DNA of 11,630 bases from Entrophospora sp. SA101 (GCA_958430865.1 CAUDNR010001632.1:1-11630), one strand, 5' to 3'; shown: positions 1-8,545, counted from the stretch's first letter. Numbers and translations are program-made. The notes: generated from the letters alone by a model not told the origin.

Positions 1-117
1 TACTAGTTATATTAACTTCTATTATATATTATTATTACAATTATTATTTTCTTTAAAAATATGAATAATTATGTTTCGCTTTTATTATTATTATTTTTTT
101 TTTTTGATTATAATTAG

Positions 118-1357
118 TTGTTACAATTAAGAATTTTTGAAGCTTTGGGTGTTTTTATAAATATTATAATTGAAGTCGTTAGAAAAATTACATGGTTCTT
201 GGTTGTATTGGCTATAGTGTAAGTATATAATGAATATTTTATTTGTTCATGCAATTAAATTTATTTTGATATTCTGAAAAAAAATTTTTTTTACTTTATT
301 TTAGAATTGTGGCATTTACACATGCATTTAAATTGTACCTTGAGGATCTCTCTACGCCTTCTGGTTCATCATACAATGGAAATATTACAACACCAGCATC
401 TTCCGGTGATATAACATTGCAACAAACACCAGGTGATAATGTTTGGAATAGCTATGATTCATCACTTGCAGCTGTAATTTATTTCTTAGCAGGAGATTTT
501 GTGAGTATTTCCTCAATTTATCATCAATTTATCATCAATTAAATAGATATGCTTATTGATTTTTTACTTATCTAATATCGTAGTCTGCAATTGATCCATG
601 GTCGGGTGATGTATATGTTAAAACTTTAAAAGTTTTATTCTTTCTATCAACAACAATAGTTCTACTGAATCTTCTTATTGCTTTGATGGGTGATATATTT
701 ACAAAAGCAAAGGAGAATGGTAAAAGAGCATGGCTAGAATTAAGAGCTGAATATTTGGCAGAAATTGAATGTTTTCATATGAGCACATATAATAAATCCA
801 TGCATTCAAGAGGATTGATATATTATGAGGCGGATCCTGATGAAATTGAAGATTGGCAACTTCAAACGAATTTTAAAAGCAAAAATATATTTAATATAAA
901 AAAATCTATTACCACCACTAAGAAAAGCAAAAGTAAAATTAATATTAATGTTAACAAAAAAGATAATGATCAGGGTGGTGATCAGGGTGGCGATGGTAAT
1001 AATAGTATTAGCCTCAATCGTAATAGTGCTGCTAGAGTTAGTGTTGCTAGTTTTAGCAGTGGTGGTGGCAGTAGTAATGTTATAGCAAGTGTTAGCAATA
1101 GTGGTGCTAGTGGCAGTGGTACTGGAGACGATAAAAGGAATATTGGTGGCAACGGTGTTGACGATTATGATGATAGTGATGATGATGACGATGATAATGA
1201 TAATGATAATGACGATGACGACAGTGATGACGATCTAGTAAATCTTAAACTTTTAAATCGACTATTTAAAAAACATATTGGTGGATTAAAGGATGATATT
1301 AAAATCATCCAAGGTGAATTAAAAAATATAAAAGATACAAGGCATAGGATACTTTAG
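118..1357 (+). CDS. TRP-like ion-transport-domain channel, 3' part (exons 118-218, 305-500, 584-1357)
   Basis: Three exons join in frame to 356 residues with the 5' end missing. Intron 1 (219-304) runs GTAAGT to TTTTAG and splits a Val codon; intron 2 (501-583) runs GTGAGT to CGTAG in phase 0. The left exon edge at 118 follows a T-rich tract ending TTAG and is the least certain. Visible in order: a basic linker (RIFEALGVF), a hydrophobic helix at about residues 24-47 (S5-like), a pore loop with LAGD at 95-98 and DPW at 103-105, a second helix at about 112-138 ending in NLLIALMGDIF (S6-like), then a cytoplasmic tail with RAWLELRAEYLAEIE. The tail continues as low-complexity Ser/Gly/Asn, a 25-residue Asp-rich run (292-316) and a charged helix suited to a coiled coil (317-356). 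Known: fungal TRP/polycystin-type channels have this S5-pore-S6 order. Inferred: a membrane cation channel. Ion selectivity cannot be read from this part. Confidence 0.72.
1160..1234 (+). repeat. GAT/GAC-rich acidic-codon tract in the channel tail
   Basis: Twenty-five codons, almost all GAT, GAC, AAT or AGT, encode a nearly uninterrupted Asp-rich segment just before the C-terminal helix. The interrupted trinucleotide pattern suggests past slippage expansion. A role as an acidic, possibly cation-binding, flexible spacer is only a guess. Confidence 0.8.
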
Positions 1358-1533
1358 ATATATAATCTATTATTATTTTATTTTATTATTAAGTTTCTCA
1401 TTATACAGGTTTAATTAATTAATTTAATATTTAACTAAAGCATTATCTACACTATTAAATCATCCTTACTATTCCATTCATTGTCTGGTAGGATTATGAT
1501 TTTTTACATCGTAACAAATCTTGTCAACTAACT

Positions 1534-1539
1534 AATAAA
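1534..1539 (+). terminator. Candidate poly(A) signal of the channel gene
   Basis: AATAAA lies about 177 bases after the channel stop codon. In DNA this AT-rich the hexamer is expected often by chance, so support is weak. Confidence 0.25.
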
Positions 1540-1904
1540 GATATTTATGTAAATAATTTATATACACAAGAACTTTCCATGTTTAAATTATTATTACTTT
1601 ATATTATGTGCTATAAAAAACTTTACAAAAGATTCAAATGTTTAAAATAAAAATTTTAACATTAAATCTATTTTTTTTGGAAAAGAAAAATTTAATTAAT
1701 GCGATAATAATATACAGCAGTAGTATTAATAGCAGTAATAAAATCTTTTTAAATAATATATTATTCAAACAATCAATTGTTACATTATTTTTCAATAAAC
1801 TATTATATTTTTTAAATATAATAAAGTAAATATAAATATATGATAAATATGAATAAATTATAATTTACTAAATTTACAATTAGTGATGTCAGCCGGTAGA
1901 AAAC

Positions 1905-1918
1905 CTTAGCCGGCTAAG
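1905..1918. repeat. Perfect 14 bp palindrome CTTAGCCGGCTAAG
   Basis: The 14 bases are self-complementary. A related AGCCGGTA word lies just upstream (1891-1898), and similar CCGGT words in 2495-2566 suggest a dispersed repeat family or a dimeric protein-binding site. No function can be assigned. Confidence 0.6.
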
Positions 1919-2043
1919 AACTCGGATCAAATAATTTATTAGACAAATAACATACTTTTTATGAATTCACTAAAAATCGGTTGTTTTTATTATTTTATCA
2001 AGTCTATTTCTTTTTCTTTGTAAATAAAGATCCCAGTTGATGA

Positions 2044-2340
2044 AAAAACTTTCCATTTCCTCAACCGATCACATCCTCTCCGGTCACAATTAAAAATCCT
2101 CTTATAGCATTTAGTGTGCCCGACGGACAACGCTCTAACGATCGGAAAATCATTAATGCTTTTCAGAAGATGATGGATGATTCATCAAATTACTTGAGTA
2201 AATCATTATTATTTTCATCGTTGGTTTTAATAATAAAAAATAACCATTTTAAAGAAATTAGAATGACGCGTCGCAGTTCCATAATCATTAAACTAAAGCG
2301 ACGCGTTGCGGCGTCACAATCACTACCATCTATAAACTAA
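2044..2340 (+). other. Unrecognised open reading stretch, possible exon or gene relic
   Basis: An open frame of 98 codons runs from a TGA at 2041 to a TAA at 2338. It has a more balanced composition than the surrounding DNA: the first half uses Pro, Asp, Gln, Arg and Ser, including VPDGQRSNDRKIINAFQKMM. There is no ATG near its left edge; the first in-frame ATG pair comes about 45 codons in. A CCCAG at 2032-2036 could be a splice acceptor. The second half overlaps the ACGCGT inverted repeat and becomes basic. I recognise no domain. It could be an exon of a decayed gene or chance openness. Confidence 0.25.
2266..2306. repeat. 9 bp inverted repeat containing two ACGCGT boxes
   Basis: ACGCGTCGC at 2266-2274 is exactly reverse-complemented by GCGACGCGT at 2298-2306 with a 23-base spacer. 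A further GCGTCA at 2311-2316 can pair alternatively with TGACGC at 2264-2269. ACGCGT is the MluI cell-cycle box bound by MBF-type factors in yeasts. Here only the word is seen; binding is inferred. Confidence 0.55.
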
Positions 2341-2363
2341 AGTAGCTCTTAATACAATCACAC

Positions 2364-2390
2364 TATAAAATACTCTCTCTCCCTCTCCTT
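2364..2390 (+). promoter_or_regulatory. Possible core promoter (TATAAAA plus CT-rich tract)
   Basis: TATAAAA at 2364-2370 is followed directly by a pyrimidine-rich tract (CTCTCTCTCCCTCTCC type), an arrangement seen in fungal promoters. The ACGCGT pair lies about 60-100 bases upstream. The ATGs just downstream (2399, 2403) close within a few codons, so no gene is attached. It may be orphaned or spurious. Confidence 0.25.
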
Positions 2391-2482
2391 CATCATTGAT
2401 GGATGATGATGGATGACATTTGAAAGGAATAATAATAACAAATTGTACGGTGCAGATCATCTAATTATTTAATAATATATAG

Positions 2483-2566
2483 TGACAATTTGTCAGCTTC
2501 AAAAAAATTAACCGGTAAGTTTTATTGTTCATGACTCAAGCTTCAAAAATTTATCGGCTAGTTTTT
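2483..2566. repeat. Short palindrome and two diverged direct repeats with CCGGT/CGGCTA words
   Basis: TGACAATTTGTCA (2483-2495) is a 13-base palindrome. It overlaps the first of two similar words of about 28 bases that begin AGCTTCAAAAA, at 2495 and 2539, each followed by A/T bases and then CCGGTAAGTTTT or CGGCTAGTTTT. The CCGG words recall 1891-1918. This may be the edge of a degenerate repetitive element. Confidence 0.4.
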
Positions 2567-2737
2567 CCTTAAACTAAAAATTGTCAGAGCCTTAGCATTT
2601 TGAAAATTCCAAATTTTGTTAGATGTTTAAGAAATTGAGACCAAGTAGATTGTGTAGAACAAAATTTTTTCGTTTGATTTATTTGTATTATTTAATTTTT
2701 TTAGTAATAATAAAAGTTCTTCAATAAAAAGGTTCAC

Positions 2738-2844
2738 AATGGAAACACACCAAACTCTATGCATTTCATCACGGAGATTAATTTTAGCTTGAAATGCAGA
2801 TCTTTTTTTAAAACCCTTTTTTTGGAGTTTGGTGTGTTTCTATT
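2738..2844. repeat. Long inverted repeat / hairpin with 20 bp arms
   Basis: Bases 2742-2757 (GAAACACACCAAACTC) are perfectly reverse-complemented at 2825-2840. The match extends outward four more pairs to 2738 and 2844 with one G-T wobble. Inside, TGCATTTCA (2760-2768) pairs with TGAAATGCA (2790-2798). The result is a nested stem of about 107 bases with an unpaired T-rich bulge on the right. It could be a tiny MITE or transcribed hairpin. No clear target-site duplication is visible. Confidence 0.6.
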
Positions 2845-3136
2845 CAAAAGAAAATCATTACCAAATTTTGTCATGTAATTCCCTGGACGCGATTAATTTT
2901 TTAGACAAAAGTTCAAGATGAGGAAATGTGAATGTTTGTCTGATATGGCTTTCCTAAAAAAGACAGGATGCTATTTATTAATAATAGTAGGAGATTTTAT
3001 TGTTTTATAAATGTATTGGTATGTGCCTTTTATTTTATAAATGTATATTATTGAAATCAAAACGTGGAACAGAACCTGTCTGTCTCTTTAGGTAATTATT
3101 CTTATCAAAATAATAAACGATTGGTATCATTTTATT

Positions 3137-3137
<1 letters not shown>

Positions 3138-3167
<30 letters not shown>
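3138..3167. repeat. (TAA)10 microsatellite
   Basis: Ten consecutive TAA units in non-coding AT-rich DNA. Confidence 0.9.
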
Positions 3168-3169
<2 letters not shown>

Positions 3170-3800
3170 TTAATATTAAATATATTATTACAAGAAAATG
3201 TCAAGGCAACATGACTATTTCAAAAGAAACATTCAATATATAATGTTTGACATGCTACTTTGAATACATTACAGTTATTCACACATATTCCCCATGTACA
3301 CAAGGTTAATCTGACCAAGATTCCCCAGTGATATGATGATGCAATTGAAAATTCCAAGGAGGGGTAACATGGCACTGAAGTTTATCAAAGCTGTATCAAA
3401 TCTTACCTATCTTTCTTCACAGTACCTGAGCTGATATTACCTGGATATGCATACTAACTGAAAATTTTCCTCCAATGAACCTACCTCTAGGGTAAAGATG
3501 GTTGGCTATGTAACCAAGAAGTTGCAATTCTGGAGGTTGCAACATTTTGAAGAGCTGTAATATTAGGCGCACCACATGAACATATAAATCCATCAAAGCA
3601 ATGAGAATCTGCGACTCATTTCAAGCTCAGGGAGGAATTTGCAATTATTATTATTGAAATTGCATTTGTGTTCTTTCTTTTTCAAAGAGCCTGCTGGATT
3701 TCTTCAAAAGAAATAGTATTTTATCACATTGGTCGCACATGTTCTGGCATTATGAGGAAAGTCATAAAATAATGCTTGTTCTATATAAATTAATTATAAT

Positions 3801-3843
3801 TTTGGGTAGGGGACATGGGCTTTTGCCCAAATATTCACCCAAA
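3801..3843. repeat. Small nested hairpin
   Basis: TTTGGGT (3801-3807) pairs with ACCCAAA (3837-3843). Inside it, GGGC-TTTT-GCCC forms a tight inner loop (3817-3828). Confidence 0.4.
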
Positions 3844-5024
3844 CCTACAAAACAGGATCTAACTTCATGACACAAAAAAAAGTTATAATAGTAATTAAGT
3901 TAATTGAAAACAAACATTATATATCATTTATTTCATCTAGGAAATGTGGTTAGTAGGCATGCCATCCCAACAAGACATCAACCAAAAATGTAACTTCCTA
4001 AATTGCAGAATTTTGTACTAATTGCAGATGCACATCACACTAGTAGTGATAACAAAACCAAGGGAGGAATAGATTTATTCATTCACTCATTTATTTTTGC
4101 GAATCCCAGAGATCTGGATAGACACACATTATTGTTTCGAAATCATGTTCCTTAAGAGGTTTCATTTCTGCATGATCTTGACCCATCAACAAACATCTCT
4201 ACAACAACCGCATATGAAAAATTAAGACAAGTAACTACAATTATATATGATTTTACAATTATATATTTATTTCAGTAAATTTAAAAAATTTTCACATTTA
4301 TTTATCATAAAATAATGGCAATAAAATTTTATCAACAATTGGTCAAAATCTTCACAATGTAATATTACAACCAGATGACTAGTTATTCTCGGATATAATT
4401 AACCCTCAAGGTATAAAGAGAAATAATAGGAATCTGTATAACAAACTCGAGAAATGCCAAGTTTAGAGGTAATTTAGTGTGGTTTCGATATTTTTAGCTT
4501 TTGTTCTACAATCATAGAAGTTTGTTGAGTCAAATTATGCAAATGAAGGCTTTAATGTTGGATTTATCGTGTTTATCAAGATATCAAAAAGAAGAAGTGT
4601 TTTCAACTCATGAGTTGATTAGGAAAATGCAAGACGATTAATTCATTATATTAGAATAAAGAATATATATATGTTGTTAACTTTATTGTTTTTTAGAAAG
4701 AAGATTTGGGCGAAGAAATATATCAAAAGAGATCTAATATCATTATGAATCAACATTTTCACATCAGTTCATGCCTAGTTACCTAGACTATTTAATAGAT
4801 GATGATTCATTGTTGATTAGATAGTAAGTTTTATCTGTCAATTATTTAATATCATTTTACACTTTGCTGTTAAAATATTAAAATACCATTTAATTCAACA
4901 GCGAACGAGATCAAAGCATGACGCAAAAGATTGTGGTGTGATTAAATGCTGTAATACAGGGTTGGCAATAGACTGAGACCAATGAGTTTTGGTATTGTCC
5001 ATTGGCATTAATAAAATATTAAAT

Positions 5025-5255
5025 ATGGTTAAAATATTACACCAATGGACCAGTACTATGGCCAAACCCTGCTGTGATATAGTTATTTCGCGTGGAAAGT
5101 CTAAATCTAAACTCCAAGGAATTTTTTACGTGAGTTATCAAATGGACCGTTTAATAAAAAACATCGCACCACATGTTAAAAATGGTCACATAAAATTGGA
5201 AAAAGTAGACAAAGACTTGATAGATAGACTAAGAAAAACATTAGGAAACAATTGA
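5025..5255 (+). CDS. Hypothetical protein, 76 residues, unrecognised
   Basis: This is the longest ATG-started frame in the broken tract. It begins MVKILHQWTSTMAK and ends RLRKTLGNN; the frame is open without ATG from 4986. It is Lys-rich and mixed in composition, with alternating charged and hydrophobic residues in the last 45 residues that would suit helices. There is no signal peptide, membrane span or familiar motif. Another frame across 4972-5016 reads ETNEFWYCPLALIKY, which also looks coding-like and points to a frameshift or unrecognised splice just before this piece. It could be the final exon of a larger gene rather than a gene of its own. Confidence 0.3.
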   Translation: MVKILHQWTSTMAKPCCDIVISRGKSKSKLQGIFYVSYQMDRLIKNIAPHVKNGHIKLEKVDKDLIDRLRKTLGNN

Positions 5256-5480
5256 TATTAAGGTCATTTTAATGCATTTTATGATTAGCAAATTTTTTAA
5301 ATATCAAGTTTAAATATATAAAACTTATTAATATTAATATATATATGTAAGCGATGAATTATTTTTTTACTTAGTCGACCAAAGGTTCACCTATACAGCA
5401 TATCGTCGAATCCCTCTAGTAAAAATCAAAATACCATTGTTCACAACATGTAGCAAATCGACATTTGTTGAATTTTTTGA

Positions 5481-5720
5481 AAATCACATTTTATAAAAAA
5501 TATAAAAAAGAACATTGAATTGTTAAGGCAAAATATAAATTTGATGATTAAAAGAGAACTGGAAGAACTAGAAAAATATACAATAAAAGAACGAAATTTA
5601 GAACCATATCACATTACAAGCCATTTTGGTACACTTATAACTCCAATTCATTCATCCAGATCTCACCCCAGATCTAGAACTAAAGATCTTGGTTCATTTA
5701 ATTATCTATATATTGATTGA
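5481..5720 (+). pseudogene. Unrecognised coding fragment ending inside the 216 bp duplication
   Basis: Eighty codons from a stop at 5478 to TGA at 5718; the first in-frame ATG is 5544. The middle (ELEELEKYTIKERN) is a charged amphipathic helix. The last 15 codons and the stop lie inside the first copy of the 216 bp repeat, so the original C-terminus may have been replaced. Three AGATCT words occur within 32 bases (5658, 5670, 5684), the second spanning the duplication edge. No family recognised. Confidence 0.3.
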
Positions 5721-6106
5721 TTTAATATTATGAAAATTGCAATTTTAAAAAATAATATCCACGTGACCATCCGGTCAGATATTTATTAATATTATATAGT
5801 TTCGAGGCATCAACATAATGCAGGGTCAAGACAAACAATACTATCAAGTTTTATATTTAGTTGGGTGTATGCTGGTGGATCTAACGAATGTAGAACTAAA
5901 GATCTTGGTTCATTTAATTATCTATATATTGATTGATTTAATATTATGAAAATTGCAATTTTAAAAAATAATATCCACGTGACCATCCGGTCAGATATTT
6001 ATTAATATTATATAGTTTCGAGGCATCAACATAATGCAGGGTCAAGACAAACAATACTATCAAGTTTTATATTTAGTTGGGTGTATGCTGGTGGATCTAA
6101 CGAATG
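5675..6106. repeat. Perfect tandem duplication, 2 x 216 bp
   Basis: Copy 1 is 5675-5890 and copy 2 is 5891-6106, head to tail. I found no mismatch reading both. Matching stops at 5674 versus 5890 on the left and after one extra base (6107) on the right, so there is almost no junction microhomology. Each copy carries a CACGTG E-box (5760-5765, 5976-5981) overlapping the inverted repeat TGACC-atcc-GGTCA. Perfect identity implies a recent event, a segregating copy-number variant, or an assembly artefact. Confidence 0.95.
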
Positions 6107-6434
6107 TCTAAGAAGTTAGAATAGCTATTGATTTTTGGCATAATTCACCTAATAATTACTAAATGGCCATTCTAGCTATTTTAAAGAACAGAAAATTAAG
6201 ATGATTCTTCAACAATAGCCACAAACACTCATCTTAAATATTATTACGCTGGCAGAATAATACAATTGTTAATAATTACAAATGATGATTTTAAGCTTTG
6301 ATGTAAATATTACATCAACGTTGACTATATTAATATAGATTCTCAACAATTGATTTGATGAATAATATGTAAAATAAAGTTTTTATTATTTTGATTGAAT
6401 AAAAAAAATTTAAAAGATTATTATATTCAAGAAA
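6107..6434. other. AT-rich intergenic interval with F-box gene 3' end
   Basis: No open frame of note. The right part should contain the 3' UTR of the minus-strand F-box gene. Confidence 0.5.
6382..6387 (-). terminator. Candidate poly(A) signal of the F-box gene
   Basis: TTTATT on the plus strand reads AATAAA on the minus strand, about 48 bases after the stop codon at 6435. The distance is suitable but the motif is common in such DNA. Confidence 0.35.
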
Positions 6435-6690
6435 TCAAAAATATTTCCTTTGATATTTATCCATAGTTAAAAAAATCCTAAAAGCCAAACAATTAAATTT
6501 CTTAATTTTAAATTTATAAATTTCTTTCTTTTCTTTTTTTTTATTCATTTTATTATTATAATCATCATATTTGGCTGAAGCACTAGCCGTAGATATTTCT
6601 TCGACTTTCCATAACAATTCAATACTTTCATCATTGATGAAATTAATTCGTTGAGTAACATTTGGTTTAAGTTTTGGCAATTTATCGTTA

Positions 6691-6726
<36 letters not shown>

Positions 6727-7431
6727 GCACTATTTAGCAAAAGATTATATGCGTCAAGATTGTGATATTCAATCGTTGAAATATTTTTTTTCTTTGATAA
6801 TTGACTTGATAAAAGAAGCAATGTGTATTGACGTGGAAATAATTCATTATCAGGATCAAAAATAATGGTTGAAGATTCATTACTAAACTCGTATTCAATT
6901 ATTGGAGGGGTATATTTAAATGATGTTGAAAAAGTATTATATTCAAACGATGATTCTTTAATTTCAAATCTAAACTAGAGGAAGAAATAAAATTCTTTTT
7001 TAAAACAAAAGGAATAAAATTAATATTAAAAATAAAACCATAAGTTAAAATTAGAATTTTCTTACACCAAATTTCCAACATTCTTTATGCATAAGATTAA
7101 GATGTTCACTAATCACCTTTTGCACCAATTCTTTCCATAATTTACAAACACTCATTAATTTACAAAGATTTTTAAAGCTTGTGAAATATCTTTTAACAAT
7201 AACAATGACAATAACGTTAATTAATAAAATTTTCAAAATTTCTACTTATATTATCATAATCGATAATTACTTTTTATTAGAATCTTCATATCTACAAAAA
7301 AATTTATTGTTACATTATATTTGATGATTAATAGTTGAATAAATTTTTAAGAAACTTTCTTACTTTACACAATAAAAAACTTTATGGAAAATTTCTAATA
7401 AAATTTCATTTGGTAAATTTATTAATAGCAT
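6435..7431 (-). CDS. F-box protein (exons 7431-7364, 7189-7066, 6974-6435)
   Basis: Three minus-strand exons assemble to about 243 residues. Exon 1 starts at ATG 7431 with MLLINLPNEILLEIFHKV and ends at a GTAAGA donor. Exon 2 continues YFTSFKNLCKLMSVCKLWKE; joined, residues about 6-50 form a canonical F-box (LPxEIL...L..VCK.W...V). Intron 2 (7065-6975) has GTAAGA and a CTTCCTCTAG acceptor and is phase 0. Exon 3 adds an acidic, Tyr/Phe-rich middle, an 11-Ser run (about 148-158) and a Lys-rich tail. Known: F-box proteins bind Skp1 and bring substrates to SCF ubiquitin ligases. Inferred: this role. No leucine-rich or other substrate domain is recognised. The exon 2 acceptor is the weak point: an alternative at 7243-7242 adds a hydrophobic Ile/Val stretch that would split the F-box. 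Confidence 0.7.
6694..6723. repeat. (GAT)10 microsatellite encoding poly-Ser on the minus strand
   Basis: Ten uninterrupted GAT units read as TCA codons in the F-box gene, giving most of its 11-Ser run. They also create false poly-Met and poly-His frames. Length is likely variable between strains. Confidence 0.9.
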
Positions 7432-7510
7432 GATCAGGAATTCAAAGAATAAATCGATGTAGGGAAAAAAGCAAACGGACATTCACTTATCACATTGTAA
7501 CTTTGATTTC

Positions 7511-7515
7511 ATTGG
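7511..7515 (-). promoter_or_regulatory. CCAAT box upstream of the F-box gene
   Basis: ATTGG on the plus strand is CCAAT on the minus strand, about 80 bases before the ATG at 7431. A pyrimidine-rich minus-strand run (complement of about 7463-7478) lies between them. The position is right for a fungal promoter; the word alone is weak evidence. Confidence 0.3.
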
Positions 7516-8175
7516 CTAAATTTTCCAATGATCACCCTCTAAAAAATCACGCAAAAATCAAATTTTATTGACTTGATGATCTTTTACAAAACTTCAATTT
7601 TTATACAGTATTAGTATATATACATTATAAACTTCTCATTTTTAATCTCATAGGAATTTGGTTTTCTTTATTAATATTAATAAAAAATTTTATTTTTTCA
7701 AATTAAAAATGTTTTAGGATGGTCAACATCCAATGTAGTTAGTTGAATATGAATTCTTTATGATATAAAATGTATGCATAAAATCATAATAAATAGTTTC
7801 CTTTGCAATCCCAAACATTTTTCCTCTTTGCATTGGGTGAGTAATTAACCAAATATGAAGCAGAATGCACTTCAAAAACTATAAATGAAACAATTATGAT
7901 GCATGTTTTTTTCCTACAAAAAAATGTAGATTTCCCATCTAATATTACATGTTCACATCATTTTGAATGATATTAAATATTCATATGCCTATAGATCCCT
8001 TCCACATATAAATTGAATTTTACATCATGATCAACCTTTAATGTTATTAAATATGCAATGAAGTGTACCTATTATTTATATTAGTTGTAATACACTTTAT
8101 TATCTATCTAGTTTTGATTTTCTTTGAGGATTCTTTGAAATAAAATAGAATTGTGATGTTTTTTAATAATAGTTG
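7516..8175. other. AT-rich interval without a gene
   Basis: No frame with coding character on either strand and no clear repeat. It ends at the probable Tc1-type terminal repeat. Confidence 0.5.
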
Positions 8176-8207
8176 TATAAACTTCCTGATCAAAAGTATA
8201 GGGACAC
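8176..8207. repeat. Probable Tc1-type terminal inverted repeat (one end)
   Basis: The GATCAAAAGTATAGGGACACC region (read in two parts, 8188-8207 and one further base) matches the known Tc1-family pattern of an AAAAGTAT...GGACACC terminal block. The partner end would lie beyond 11630. Confidence 0.5.
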
Positions 8208-8243
8208 CTGCAGATCATTGCAAATGATTGAATAAAGTAACAT

Positions 8244-8545
8244 GACAAGAACTAAAAATTTTACTATCCCAGTCACACCTGCTTATTAAGTAAAAATTAA
8301 TCTTCATATCAAATATTATAATATACTAAAGTTTCATCGCATATAAATAAAAGCATTGTTGTTTTACAAACCTTAAAAGATAAAAATGAAAATTGACAAG
8401 AACTAAAAATTTTACTATCCCAATCACACCTGCTTATTAAGTGAAAATTAACCTTCATATCAAATATTATAATATACTGAAGTTTCATCACATATAAATA
8501 AAAGCATTGTTGTTTTACAAACCTTAAAAGATAAAAATGAAAATT
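8244..8545. repeat. Diverged tandem duplication, 2 x 151 bp
   Basis: Copy 1 is 8244-8394 and copy 2 is 8395-8545. I count five differences (g/a, a/g, t/c, a/g, g/a), all transitions, with no indel. It lies in the non-coding part of the Tc1 remnant. It generates a spurious minus-strand frame (8309-8575) whose protein repeats itself. Confidence 0.93.

Larger units (their letters stand above)
1358..2039. other. Gene-free AT-rich interval
   Basis: It holds the presumed 3' UTR of the channel and AT-rich spacer. The only long open frame (1638-1829) is Lys/Asn/Phe/Leu/Ile-rich, as expected from base composition, and has no domain. One GC-containing palindrome at 1905-1918 stands out. Confidence 0.5.
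2845..4520. other. Non-coding interval, part less AT-rich and possibly a decayed repeat
   Basis: Apart from the TAA microsatellite (3138-3167) and a small hairpin (3801-3843), I find no gene. From about 3200 to 4220 the DNA is visibly less AT-rich than its surroundings, but stops are frequent in all frames. I saw no terminal repeats or recognisable motifs. The composition shift suggests a decayed or non-autonomous repetitive element; this is inference only. Confidence 0.4.
4525..5720 (+). pseudogene. Unidentified broken coding tract
   Basis: Several adjacent pieces look protein-coding but do not join in one frame. 4537-4641 encodes a 34-residue frame from ATG to TAA (with LDLSCLSRYQKEEVFSTHEL). 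4697-4786 follows a TTTTTTAG acceptor (DLGEEIYQKRSN). 4783-4823 encodes LDYLIDDDSLLIRY and ends at a good GTAAGT donor; 4824-4901 looks like a 78 bp intron ending TTCAACAG. 4986-5255 and 5338-5496 (VDQRFTYTAYRRIPLVKIKI) are open, and 5481-5720 is open in another frame (ELEELEKYTIKERNLEPYHI). Composition is more balanced than AT-driven chance frames. The frames change where no intron fits, so I read this as a decayed gene, or one with sequencing indels. I recognise no family. Confidence 0.35.

Noticed and set aside
1638..1829. 63-codon plus-strand frame
   Set aside because: Made of Lys, Asn, Ile, Leu and Phe codons as expected in AT-rich DNA; no domain, no promoter, and it lies in intergenic sequence.
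2399..2424. ATG codons after the TATAAAA/CT-rich block as a gene start
   Set aside because: Frames from 2399 and 2403 end after five or six codons and no donor site extends them.
3200..4220. Less AT-rich stretch considered as a gene or LTR
   Set aside because: Stops are frequent in all frames, and no matching terminal repeat or TG...CA boundary was found within the window.
6545..6865. Overlapping frames with poly-His (minus) and poly-Met (plus)
   Set aside because: Both are alternate readings of the (GAT)10 run inside the F-box gene's third exon.
6899..7236. Two minus-strand frames around 6899-7081 and 7051-7236 as separate genes
   Set aside because: The second is exon 2 plus intron read-through of the F-box gene; the first mostly translates intron 2. 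The spliced model explains the coding parts.
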